DNA of 8,739 nucleotides from Belnapia sp. (GCA_028291445.1 JAQGIA010000151.1:1-8739), one strand, 5' to 3'; positions 1-6,017 are shown, numbered from the stretch's first letter. The notes: generated from the letters alone by a model not told the origin. Translations and numbers: made by a program.

Positions 1-1
1 A

Positions 2-209
2 GGCGAAGACCCTGCGGCTGGAGGTGGCGCGGCTGGCCGAGGAGACCGGGCGGCTCGACCGCCGCGTCGCCAGCCTCCGGCGGCATTTCGCCGACATGCA
101 GCAGGATGTGCAGCAGATCGAGATCACCGCCCAGAAGATCACCGCCGCCGGGGCGCGGATCGAGGCGGTGGAACTGGATACCCCCAGCCCGATGAAGGCG
201 GCCGAATGA
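2..209 (+). CDS. C-terminal fragment of an RmuC-like coiled-coil protein (5' end outside window)
   Basis: The reading frame is open from the left edge, so the gene begins upstream. The in-frame GTG at 24 is probably internal, because the upstream codons read AKTLRLE in the same charged style. The visible 68 or so residues are rich in Glu, Arg and Gln, look alpha-helical, and end with a segment resembling QQIEITAQKI...RIEAVEL. Such a tail, a helix followed by an 'I-I-A-x-K-I...R-I-E-x-(V/L)-E-L' ending, resembles the C-terminus of DNA recombination protein RmuC, a predicted nuclease-associated coiled-coil protein limiting recombination at inverted repeats. I infer this from the tail alone; the catalytic-like core is not in view. 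The stop overlaps the next start codon by 4 nt (ATGA at 206-209), suggesting translational coupling with the transporter gene. Confidence 0.5.
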   Translation, partial: AKTLRLEVARLAEETGRLDRRVASLRRHFADMQQDVQQIEITAQKITAAGARIEAVELDTPSPMKAAE

Positions 210-1455
210 GCCTGCTGCAGCTTCAGGCCCTGGCCGGCCTGCCGCTGCTCTGCCTGCTGGCCTGGGCCTGCGGCGGTTGCCGCCCCGGCGTCAGGGCGCG
301 GGTGGTGCTGGCCGGGCTCGGCGGGCAGCTCCTGGTGGCGGCGCTGCTGCTGTACGTGCCGCCGCTGCGGGCCGGTTTCGCCCTGGTGGGGGATGCGGTG
401 AACGCCCTGGCCACCGCGACCCGGGCCGGCACCAGCCTGGTCTTCGGCTATCTCGGCGGCGGGCCGCTGCCCTTCGCGGAGGCGGTGCCGGGAGCCAGCT
501 TCATCCTGTTCTTCCAGGCACTGCCGCTGGTATTGCTGGTCGGTGCGCTCTCGGCGGTGCTGTACCATTGGCGGGTGATGCCGCTGGTGGTGGCGGTGCT
601 GGCGCGGGGGCTGCGCTGGCTGTTCGGGCTTTCCGGGGCCTGCAACCTCTCGGTCGCGGCCAATGTCTTCGTCGGCATGGTGGAGGCGCCGCTGCTGATC
701 CGGCCCTGGCTCGCCGGGCTGACGCGGGCGGAGCTGTTCATTGCCATGGTGGCCGGGCTGGCGACCATCAGCGGCAACATGCTGGTGGTCTATGCGACGA
801 TGATCGCCCCGGTGGTGCCGGATGCGGCGGGGCAATTGCTGACCGCCAGCCTGGTCTCGGCGCCGGGCGCCATCCTGGCGGCGCTGCTGATGCTGCCGGA
901 ACGCGAGGTGCCGGTGGGGACGGAGGCGGAGGCGGTGGCGGCGCCGCGGATCTACGACAGCACCATGGACGCGCTGGTGCGCGGCACCGCGGATGGGCTG
1001 CAATTGCTGTTCGGGATCATGGCCGCGTTGATCGTCTTCGTGGCGCTGGTGGCGCTGCTGAACGGCATGCTGGAACCGTTGACCGGCCTGACCTGCAGCA
1101 GGTGGCGGGCTGGGTCTTCTGGCCGCTGGCCTTCGCCATGGGGGTGCCCGCGGCGGAATGCGCGACGGTGGCGGCGAGCCTCGGCGTGAAGGTGGTGGTG
1201 AACGAGTTCGTCAGCTACCTGCAATTGGCCGCCAGCGGCGGGGCGGGGCTGGCCGAGCGGTCGCGCGTCATCCTCACCTATGCGCTCTGCGGCTTCACCA
1301 ATTTCGCCTCGGTCGGGATCATGGTGACGGGCATGGCGGCGATGTGCCCGGAGCGGCGGGCGGAGATCGTCCGGCTGGGGTTGCCGGCCCTGGTCGCGGC
1401 CAGCATCGCCTGCTGCATGGCCGGCGCGACGGTGGGCGTGCTGACGCCGCCCTGA
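206..1455 (+). pseudogene. CNT-family (NupC-like) nucleoside transporter, interrupted by a single frameshift
   Basis: Concentrative nucleoside transporters are inner-membrane symporters that import nucleosides with H+ or Na+. The first frame (206 to about 1090) encodes hydrophobic segments, then the family signature SVAANVFVG..EAPLLIRP (residues about 149-166) and a following TRAELF..MVAG...ISGNM block. The downstream part is in the -1 frame (about 1093-1455). It has the C-terminal signatures NEFVSYL and ALCGFTNFASVGI, where Glu and Asn/Ser contact ribose in the known Vibrio CNT structure. Adding one base around 1085-1093 joins them as LTGLDLQQVAGWVFWP and gives about 416 residues, normal for the family. 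Without it, the first frame ends at 1189 in Arg/Trp-rich nonsense. I see no slippery heptamer. It may be a real disabling mutation or a sequencing error. The usual GQTE motif reads GMVE (157-160). Confidence 0.8.
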
Positions 1456-1513
1456 AGGAAGTCCGGCGGCAACTTCGGGGCGGCCGGGGGTTTGTGTCCC
1501 CTGCAACGAACCC

Positions 1514-1519
1514 GAGGAG
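1514..1519 (+). promoter_or_regulatory. Ribosome binding site of the small lipoprotein
   Basis: GAGGAG lies 6 nt before the ATG at 1526 and fixes that start. It supports this short reading frame as a real gene. Confidence 0.6.
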
Positions 1520-1525
1520 CGCCCG

Positions 1526-1729
1526 ATGACTGTGACCCGCCACCCCCTTCGCCTGCTGCTGGCCGCCGGCGGCATGGTCGCCCTCGCGGCAACCCTGGCA
1601 GCCTGCACCGGCCAGCCGCCACAGGGCCCGCGCGCGCCGCAGCCGACCAGCTCCACCACCACCCCGAGCACCGATGGCCGGATCGCGCCGACGCCGATGA
1701 ACACCGCGCCTGCCGCGCCGATGCGGTAG
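1526..1729 (+). CDS. Small Pro/Thr-rich lipoprotein, function unknown
   Basis: The 67-residue product begins with a basic n-region (RHPLR), a hydrophobic stretch and a lipobox LAAC with the lipidated cysteine at residue 27. It should therefore be exported by Sec, lipid-modified and cleaved by signal peptidase II. The mature part of 41 residues is low-complexity, rich in Pro, Thr, Ser and Ala, with no domain I recognise. It may act as a flexible tether in the periplasm, but no function can be assigned. A good Shine-Dalgarno sequence precedes the start. It sits 70 nt after the transporter and converges on the cupin gene. Such small alanine/proline-rich lipoproteins are common and poorly conserved in high-GC alphaproteobacteria. 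The lipoprotein call is secure; the role is open. Confidence 0.75.
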   Translation: MTVTRHPLRLLLAAGGMVALAATLAACTGQPPQGPRAPQPTSSTTTPSTDGRIAPTPMNTAPAAPMR

Positions 1730-1741
1730 GCCAGGGACGAA

Positions 1742-1771
1742 GGGGCGTTGGACGCGATGCGTCCAATCCCC
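1742..1771. terminator. Hairpin between convergent genes, probable bidirectional terminator
   Basis: A perfect 8-bp stem TTGGACGC / GCGTCCAA (1748-1755 and 1759-1766) closes on a GAT loop. It is extended outside by GGGG (1742-1745) pairing with CCCC (1768-1771) across a small internal loop. It lies between the stops of two convergent genes (1729 and 1804). There is no T-tract on either side, so it is not a classical intrinsic terminator. A role in transcript end formation or 3' end protection is inferred. The same core recurs at 7136-7153. Confidence 0.5.
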
Positions 1772-1803
1772 GTGAAGCATCTCGCCGACGGCCCCGCGGC
1801 CGG

Positions 1804-2250
1804 TCAGTGCAGGTCGAGGAAGGGCGCGCCCGGCTCGCCGACATAGACGATGACGACCCGCAGCGGCGCGTCGGCGCTGCGGTTGTAGCCGGTCATCTTC
1901 ACGCCCGGCGGCTCGACCATGGCTTCCCCGGCACGGACCACCAGCGGCGCGCGGCCCTCCAGTTCCAGGGTGAAGGTGCCTTCCAGCACATAGACCGTCA
2001 CCGGATGGCGATGGGTGTGGAAGACGGTGCGGTCGCCGGGGCGGAAGCTGGCGGTCAGCACCTGGATGTCCTGGCGCTCGCCGCGCGGCATGCCGGTGAC
2101 GGTTTCGCGCAGGAGCATATTGGGGCGGGCGAGGCCGGCGTCCTGACCGCCGGAACCTTGGGCTCCAGATCCTTGGGGCCCAGACCCTTGAGCCAAAGCC
2201 AGGGCCGGCGCGGCCAGCAGACCGGCGAGCAGCAGCAGCGATGCGCGCAT
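1804..2250 (-). CDS. Exported single-domain cupin protein
   Basis: The 148-residue protein has a Sec signal peptide (residues 1-20, cut after ALALA). A linker of three QGSGx units follows (21-35), then one cupin beta-barrel. Cupin motif 1 is visible as G72-x5-H78-T-H80 ...YVLEG91, and motif 2 as G108-x5-P114-P-G116-x2-M119-x3-N123. The canonical motif-1 Glu is replaced (V84/T85) and the motif-2 His is Met119, so only two of the four usual metal ligands remain. His82 is a possible substitute. The start at 2250 is preceded on the minus strand by GGGAGGA about 9 nt away. Further upstream extension would lose the signal peptide. The gene is divergent from the RpiR-type regulator. Likely periplasmic; substrate and activity are unknown. 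Small exported cupins include binding proteins as well as enzymes. Confidence 0.8.
   Translation of the reverse strand: MRASLLLLAGLLAAPALALAQGSGPQGSGAQGSGGQDAGLARPNMLLRETVTGMPRGERQDIQVLTASFRPGDRTVFHTHRHPVTVYVLEGTFTLELEGRAPLVVRAGEAMVEPPGVKMTGYNRSADAPLRVVIVYVGEPGAPFLDLH
2146..2190 (-). repeat. Three 15-bp tandem units encoding QGSGx in the cupin linker
   Basis: Read on the minus strand, three imperfect 15-bp units each encode Gln-Gly-Ser-Gly plus one variable residue (Pro, Ala, Gly). They sit directly after the signal-peptide cleavage site. The units differ mainly at silent positions. This is a coding minisatellite that could vary in copy number without shifting the frame. Confidence 0.7.
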
Positions 2251-2365
2251 TCTTCGGATCCTCCCGCATGGGCCGATGTCGGGGGGAACAGCGGGTCTCT
2301 CGGCCGATGCCGGAGTGAAAGAAACACCTGTTGCGGATTTGTGGCAAGCATGAAACATTCGTCTC
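2251..2365. promoter_or_regulatory. Divergent intergenic region between cupin and RpiR-type regulator
   Basis: This 115-bp region must hold promoters in both directions, if the cupin is not transcribed from elsewhere. It is locally less GC-rich toward the regulator (2315-2365). I see only weak sigma70-like elements and do not assign positions. The clearest element is the dyad at 2347-2370. Confidence 0.45.
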
Positions 2366-2370
2366 ATGCT
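2347..2370. promoter_or_regulatory. Near-perfect dyad over the RpiR start codon: candidate operator or AUG-hiding hairpin
   Basis: Left arm AGCATGAAAC (2347-2356), spacer ATTC, right arm GTCTCATGCT (2361-2370). Nine of ten positions pair; the exception is A2354 against C2363. The start codon at 2366-2368 lies inside the right arm. RpiR-family regulators commonly bind dyads in their own control regions, so autoregulation is plausible. As RNA the same sequence would fold into a tetraloop hairpin covering the AUG, which has no Shine-Dalgarno of its own. Confidence 0.5.
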
Positions 2371-3205
2371 CGCCGACCGCCTCCGCGCCGCGCTGCCGGG
2401 CCTGCCGCCGCAACTTGCCGCGGCGGGGCGGCATATCTCGGCCAGGCCCTTCGATGCGGCGACCCGGTCCATGCGTGCCCTGGCCGCCGAGGCCGGTGCC
2501 AGCCCCGCCACCTTCACCCGCCTGGCCCAGGCCCTGGGCTTTGCCGGCTGGGATGCGCTGCGGGCGGCGGCGATCGAGGAGCAGCGGCGGCCGGCACCGT
2601 TTTCCAGCCGCGCCGCCAGCCACGCGGGCGATGGCAGCGGGCTGGGGGCGATCCAGGCGGCGGAGGCGGCGAATATCGCGGCGCTGGCCGAACTGCCGGA
2701 GCCGGCGCTGGGCGCCGCGGCCGCTGGCCTGCACCGGGCGCCGCGCATCCATGTGGCCGGTTTCCGCTCCTGCCGCGCCGTCGCCAGCCTGCTGCACTAC
2801 CAGCTCCGGCTGTTCCGGCCGGAGACGGCGCTGGTCGGCGATGCCGCGCTCGACCTCGACCTCGGCGCCATGCGGCCGGGGGAGGCGTTGTTGCTGGTCG
2901 GCTTCGCCCCCTATTCGCGGGCGGCGCTGGCGACCCTGGCGGCGGCGCAGGAGGCCGGGCTTGCGACCATCGTGCTGGCCGATAGCCCGGCGGCACCGAT
3001 CGCCGCGGGGGCCGACCATGTGCTGTGCTTCGCCACCGAGACGCCGGCCTTCTTCCCCAGCCTGACCGCCGGCGTGGCGCTGGCCCAGGCGCTGGCCGCG
3101 GCGGTATTCGCCGCCGGTGGGGAGGCCGCGCTGGAACGTCTGCGCGAGAGCGAATCCCGCCTCGCCACCCTGGCGGCCTATCTGCCCGAACCGGAGGATC
3201 CTTGA
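2366..3205 (+). CDS. MurR/RpiR-family transcriptional regulator (HTH plus SIS domain)
   Basis: The 279-residue protein has the two-domain plan of the RpiR family. Residues about 1-75 form the HTH_6-type DNA-binding domain, with the helix-turn-helix around RALAAEAGASPATFTRLAQALGF (37-59). Residues about 125-260 form a SIS domain, starting with beta-strand RIHVAGFRSCRAVA and including LLLVGFAPYSR and IVLADSPAAPIAAGADHVL. SIS domains usually bind phosphosugars, but RpiR relatives also control amino-acid-type catabolism, which the neighbours here suggest. An in-frame stop at 2351-2353 leaves ATG 2366 as the first normal start. No Shine-Dalgarno precedes it, so the mRNA may be leaderless or poorly initiated. 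The stop overlaps the next ATG by one base (TGATG), so it is translationally coupled to the aminotransferase. Probably a cytoplasmic repressor or activator of the downstream genes; the ligand is unknown. Confidence 0.88.
   Translation: MLADRLRAALPGLPPQLAAAGRHISARPFDAATRSMRALAAEAGASPATFTRLAQALGFAGWDALRAAAIEEQRRPAPFSSRAASHAGDGSGLGAIQAAEAANIAALAELPEPALGAAAAGLHRAPRIHVAGFRSCRAVASLLHYQLRLFRPETALVGDAALDLDLGAMRPGEALLLVGFAPYSRAALATLAAAQEAGLATIVLADSPAAPIAAGADHVLCFATETPAFFPSLTAGVALAQALAAAVFAAGGEAALERLRESESRLATLAAYLPEPEDP
3193..3198 (+). promoter_or_regulatory. Ribosome binding site of the aminotransferase
   Basis: GGAGGA lies 6 nt before ATG 3205, within the end of the regulator gene. It selects 3205 over any of the upstream in-frame possibilities, which run in the regulator's shadow. 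Confidence 0.65.
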
Positions 3206-4542
3206 TGAGCCACCTCGTCCATCGCAGCCTGCGCGCCGACCCGCCCCTCGCGGTGCGGGGCGAGGGGATCTACCTGTACGACCAGGCGGGGCGGGAGATC
3301 ATCGACGGCTCCGGCGGCGCCGCCGTCGCCTGCCTCGGCCATGGGCATCCGCAGGTCATCGCGGCGATCAAGGCGCAGCTCGACAAGCTGGCCTATGCGC
3401 ATACCGCGCTGTTCAGCTGCGAGAGCGCGGAGGAGCTGGCGGATATCATGGTCGGCCATGCGCCGGGCGGGCTGACGCACGCCTATTTCTGCTCCTCGGG
3501 AAGCGAGGGCAACGAGGCGGCGATCAAGCTGGCGCGGCAGTATTTCCTGGAGATCGGCCAGCCGCAGCGGGTGCGCTTCATCGCCCGGCGGCAGAGCTAC
3601 CACGGCAATACGCTGGGTGCCTTGAGCGCCGGCGGCAATGCGATGCGCCGGGCCCCCTATGCGCCGCTGCTCTCGCCGGCCTTCAGCCATGTTTCGCCCT
3701 GCTATGCCTATCGGGACCGCGCTGGCGAGGAAACCGAGGAACAATACGTCGCACGGCTGGCCGATGAGCTGGAGGCGGAGTTCCAGCGGCTGGGGCCGGA
3801 TACCGTCATCGGCTTCATGGCGGAGACGGTGGTGGGGGCGACGCTCGGCTGCGTCACCGCGCTGCCCGGCTATTTCCCGGCGATGAGGGCGGTGTGCGAC
3901 CGGCATGGCGCGCTGCTCATACTCGATGAGGTGATGAGCGGCATGGGGCGCTGCGGCACCCTGCATACCTGGGAACAGGAAGGCGTCTCCCCGGATATCC
4001 AGATCGTCGCCAAGGGCCTGGGCGGCGGCTACCAGCCGATCGGCGGCATATTGGTGCATGGCCGCGTCATCGAGGGGCTGAACAGCGGCAGCGGCGCCTT
4101 CATGCATGGCCATACCTACCAGGCGCATCCCGTCGCCTGCGCCGCCGCCGTCGCGGTGCAGCAGGTGATCCAGGGGGAGAAGCTGCTGGACAACGTGCAG
4201 GCCCAGGGCGCGCTGCTGGAGCAGCGGCTGGTGGAGCGCTTCGGCAACCACCGCAACATCGGCGACATCCGTGGGCGCGGCCTGTTCTGGGCGGTGGAAT
4301 TCGTCACCGACCGGGCCAGCAAGGCGGTGTTCGACCCGGCGCTGAAGCTGAACGAGCGGGTGAAGGCGGAGGCGTTTTCGCGCGGCCTGGCCTGCTACCC
4401 GATGGGCGGCACGATCGACGGCCGGCAGGGCGACCATGCGATCCTGGCGCCGCCCTATATCGCCACCGCCGCGCAGATCGAGACCATCGTCGAGCGCTTC
4501 GGCGCCGCAGTGGATGCGGCGCTGGCCAGCGTGAATGCCTAA
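3205..4542 (+). CDS. Class III (fold-type I) PLP-dependent aminotransferase
   Basis: The 445-residue product is a full-length class III aminotransferase. It would move an amino group from an amino donor, often an omega-amino acid or amine, to a keto acid in the cytoplasm. Visible landmarks are the phosphate-binding SGSEGNE (98-104), the Tyr-His-Gly stacking motif YHGNT (132-136), the pyridine-nitrogen aspartate in LILDEV (D241), the PLP lysine in AKGLGGGYQPIG (K270), and the downstream HGHTYQAHPVACAA block. Every catalytic landmark is intact. Class III members include 4-aminobutyrate, taurine, beta-alanine, ornithine and diamine transaminases. The specificity cannot be read from sequence alone, so no symbol is given. 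It overlaps the RpiR regulator by one base and is followed 17 nt later by a periplasmic amino-acid binding protein. This suggests a regulator-enzyme-uptake module for one amino compound. Confidence 0.92.
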   Translation: MSHLVHRSLRADPPLAVRGEGIYLYDQAGREIIDGSGGAAVACLGHGHPQVIAAIKAQLDKLAYAHTALFSCESAEELADIMVGHAPGGLTHAYFCSSGSEGNEAAIKLARQYFLEIGQPQRVRFIARRQSYHGNTLGALSAGGNAMRRAPYAPLLSPAFSHVSPCYAYRDRAGEETEEQYVARLADELEAEFQRLGPDTVIGFMAETVVGATLGCVTALPGYFPAMRAVCDRHGALLILDEVMSGMGRCGTLHTWEQEGVSPDIQIVAKGLGGGYQPIGGILVHGRVIEGLNSGSGAFMHGHTYQAHPVACAAAVAVQQVIQGEKLLDNVQAQGALLEQRLVERFGNHRNIGDIRGRGLFWAVEFVTDRASKAVFDPALKLNERVKAEAFSRGLACYPMGGTIDGRQGDHAILAPPYIATAAQIETIVERFGAAVDAALASVNA

Positions 4543-4545
4543 GGT

Positions 4546-4550
4546 AAGGA
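4546..4550 (+). promoter_or_regulatory. Ribosome binding site of the binding protein
   Basis: AAGGA lies 9 nt before ATG 4560 and 6 nt before an adjacent in-frame GTG at 4557. Either could be used; the difference is one residue. Confidence 0.5.
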
Positions 4551-4559
4551 ACAGCGGTG

Positions 4560-5567
4560 ATGAAGAATTGGATTTTGGCCGCGGCATTGGCCGTGGCGGG
4601 CATGGGCGCCGCCGAGGCGCAGACGCTGGCGGCGGTGAAGCAGCGCGGCATCCTTAATTGTGGGGTGAGCCAGGGCTTCGCCGGCTTCTCCGCGCCCGAC
4701 AGCCGCGGCGAATACCGCGGCCTCGACGTCGACTATTGCCGGGCGGTGGCGGCGGCGGTGCTGGGGGATCCGAGCAAGGTGCGGTTCTCGCCGCTGACCG
4801 CGCAGGCCCGCTTCACCGCGTTGCAGACCGGCGAGATCGACGTGCTGTTCCGCAACAGCACCCAGACCTTCCTGCGCGATGCCTCGCTGGGGCTGAACCA
4901 GGGACCGGTGAATTTCTACGACGGCCAGGGCTTCGCCATCCGCCGCGACGCCAATGTGGCGAAGGTGCAGGAGCTGGATGGCGCGACCATCTGCGTCGCC
5001 CAGGGCACCACGCATGAGCTGAACCTGAACGACGTGTTCCGCAGCCGTGGGATCAAATTCAGCCCGGTGGTGTTCGAGCGGGTGGATACCATGGTCGAGG
5101 CCTTCTACGCCGGCCGCTGCGACGCCATGACCCAGGATGCGAGTGCGCTCGCCGGGGCGCTGACCGCGGCGCGGGAACCGGCGGCCTATCGGGTGCTGGA
5201 GGAGACGATCAGCAAGGAGCCGCTCGGCCCCTTCACCCGCAACGGCGACGAGCAATGGTCCAACATCATCATGTGGACGCATTACGCGCTGATCGAGGCG
5301 GAGGAGCTGGGGGTGACCGCGGCCAATGCGGAAGCCCAGGCGGCCGGTGCCAATCCGACGGTGCAGCGGCTGCTGGGCACCGGCGGCGAGTTCGGCGGAC
5401 GGCTGGGGCTCGACAACCGCTGGGCCTACAACGCCATCCGCGCGGTGGGCAATTATGGGGAATTGTTCGAGCGCAACGTCGGCCAGGAGAGCCCGCTGAA
5501 GCTGCGGCGCGGCTTGAACGGGCTTTGGACCCAGGGCGGGCTGATGTACGCCATTCCGTTTCGTTGA
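4560..5567 (+). CDS. Periplasmic amino-acid ABC transporter substrate-binding protein (family 3, AapJ-like)
   Basis: The 335-residue product starts with a Sec signal peptide (residues 1-20, cleaved after AEA). It then follows the general L-amino-acid binding protein pattern closely: TLAAVKQRGILNCGVSQGFAGFS, a YRGLDVDYCRAVAAAVLGD block, RFTALQTGEIDVLFRNSTQT, GATICVAQGTTHELNL, GRCDAMTQDASAL, ISKEPLGP and the C-terminal VGNYGELFERNVG...LNGLWTQGGLMYAIP. These are the hallmarks of AapJ/BztA-like proteins, which deliver L-amino acids to a polar amino acid ABC permease. No permease or ATPase gene follows; the next gene is csbD. It is therefore an orphan binding protein here and must use a transporter encoded elsewhere, or serve another role. 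It probably shares a transcript with the aminotransferase. The family call is firm; the ligand is not known. Confidence 0.92.
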   Translation: MKNWILAAALAVAGMGAAEAQTLAAVKQRGILNCGVSQGFAGFSAPDSRGEYRGLDVDYCRAVAAAVLGDPSKVRFSPLTAQARFTALQTGEIDVLFRNSTQTFLRDASLGLNQGPVNFYDGQGFAIRRDANVAKVQELDGATICVAQGTTHELNLNDVFRSRGIKFSPVVFERVDTMVEAFYAGRCDAMTQDASALAGALTAAREPAAYRVLEETISKEPLGPFTRNGDEQWSNIIMWTHYALIEAEELGVTAANAEAQAAGANPTVQRLLGTGGEFGGRLGLDNRWAYNAIRAVGNYGELFERNVGQESPLKLRRGLNGLWTQGGLMYAIPFR

Positions 5568-5575
5568 GTAACACC

Positions 5576-5601
5576 GGAACCTTTCGAGGACAGGTCGCGT
5601 T
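5576..5601 (+). promoter_or_regulatory. EcfG-type general stress response promoter upstream of csbD
   Basis: GGAAC at 5576-5580 and CGTT at 5598-5601 are separated by 17 nt. This matches the published alphaproteobacterial sigma-EcfG consensus (GGAAC-N16/17-CGTT) exactly. Transcription would begin near 5608, about 40 nt before the csbD start. CsbD proteins are general-stress proteins in other bacteria, so the position fits. Confidence 0.75.
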
Positions 5602-5649
5602 TCTTACCCGAAGCCACCGCATGTCGTGGTCGGCGTGGGAGAAAAAGCC

Positions 5650-5829
5650 GTGGACAAGGACCGGATCGAAGGCATCGGCAAGCAGATCAAGGGCTCGGTG
5701 AAGGATGCCGCCGGCAAGGTGACCGGCGATGCCGCGCTGCAGGCCGAGGGCAAGGCCGACAAGGCCGAAGGCAAGGTGCAAAACGCCGTCGGCGGCGCCA
5801 AGGACAAGGTGCGCGACGCGACGAAGTAA
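5650..5829 (+). CDS. CsbD family stress protein
   Basis: The product of 59 residues begins VDKDRIEGIGKQIKGSVKDAAGKVTGD and continues with Lys/Ala/Glu/Gly-rich helical repeats (AEGKADKAEGKVQNAVGGAKDKVRDATK). This is the CsbD-like pattern, very hydrophilic and rich in charged residues. CsbD is a small sigma-B-controlled stress protein in Bacillus, and homologues in alphaproteobacteria are usually general-stress genes. The molecular function is not established. I chose GTG 5650 because the family usually starts with M-D-K-x-R-I-E-G and GGGAGA lies about 7 nt upstream. A longer form from GTG 5626 is possible but adds atypical residues. It has its own apparent EcfG promoter and terminator, so it looks like a single-gene unit. 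Confidence 0.88.
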   Translation: MDKDRIEGIGKQIKGSVKDAAGKVTGDAALQAEGKADKAEGKVQNAVGGAKDKVRDATK

Positions 5830-5854
5830 GCTCCGGCATAAGCCAGGGCGTGCC

Positions 5855-5885
5855 AAGGGCGGGGGTAAATACCCCCGCCCTTTTT
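5855..5885 (+). terminator. Intrinsic (rho-independent) terminator after csbD
   Basis: A perfect GC-rich stem with arms AAGGGCGGGGGTA (5855-5867) and TACCCCCGCCCTT (5870-5882) is followed by TTTTT (5881-5885). It lies 26 nt after the csbD stop. This is the only classical intrinsic terminator in the window. Confidence 0.9.
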
Positions 5886-5903
5886 GCATTCCGTGTCATT
5901 GCC

Positions 5904-5932
5904 TTGCCGCAACCGATCGTGTCGCATATGAT
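5904..5932 (+). promoter_or_regulatory. Sigma70-like promoter upstream of the FkbM methyltransferase
   Basis: TTGCCG (5904-5909) and TATGAT (5927-5932) are separated by 17 nt. The -10 matches 5 of 6 and the -35 4 of 6 consensus positions. It lies just past the csbD terminator in an AT-richer patch. Transcription would start near 5939, giving a leader of about 80 nt to ATG 6018. Confidence 0.6.
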
Positions 5933-5938
5933 TTGCGG
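5907..5938. promoter_or_regulatory. Inverted repeat CCGCAA...TTGCGG around the methyltransferase promoter
   Basis: CCGCAA (5907-5912) and TTGCGG (5933-5938) form an inverted repeat with a 20-nt gap, overlapping the -35 and flanking the -10. It could be a regulator site, but six-base arms arise by chance fairly often. Low confidence. Confidence 0.25.
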
Positions 5939-6017
5939 ATGCGGTAAACAAGTGAGTCGATTTCCCGGACATGTCTGGCCGGGGTGAGTTTGCTCCAACT
6001 TGGACGGGACGGTGGTG

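Noticed and set aside
1079..1099. Programmed -1 ribosomal frameshift in the transporter
   Set aside because: No X-XXY-YYZ slippery heptamer or clear downstream pseudoknot is visible, and CNT genes are not known to need recoding.
2284..2310. Second EcfG-like promoter (GGAAC at about 2286) before the RpiR gene
   Set aside because: No CGTT follows at 16-17 nt spacing, so only the -35 half matches.
1804..2748. 314-residue version of the cupin with a start at 2748
   Set aside because: The added N-terminus crosses the divergent RpiR gene. The signal peptide and a Shine-Dalgarno place the start at 2250.
1319..3019. 566-codon minus-strand open frame spanning several genes
   Set aside because: It is rich in Arg, Gly and Ala without any domain, and overlaps the CNT, lipoprotein, cupin and RpiR genes. 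High GC removes stop codons on the opposite strand.
2331..3065. Long Arg/Pro-rich open frame on the + strand over the RpiR gene, from a TTG
   Set aside because: The composition is typical of a GC-rich shadow frame, and the RpiR frame here encodes both recognisable domains.
3178..4587. 469-codon minus-strand open frame antisense to the aminotransferase
   Set aside because: The + strand frame holds every aminotransferase motif; the antisense frame shows no signal or domain and is a codon-bias artefact.
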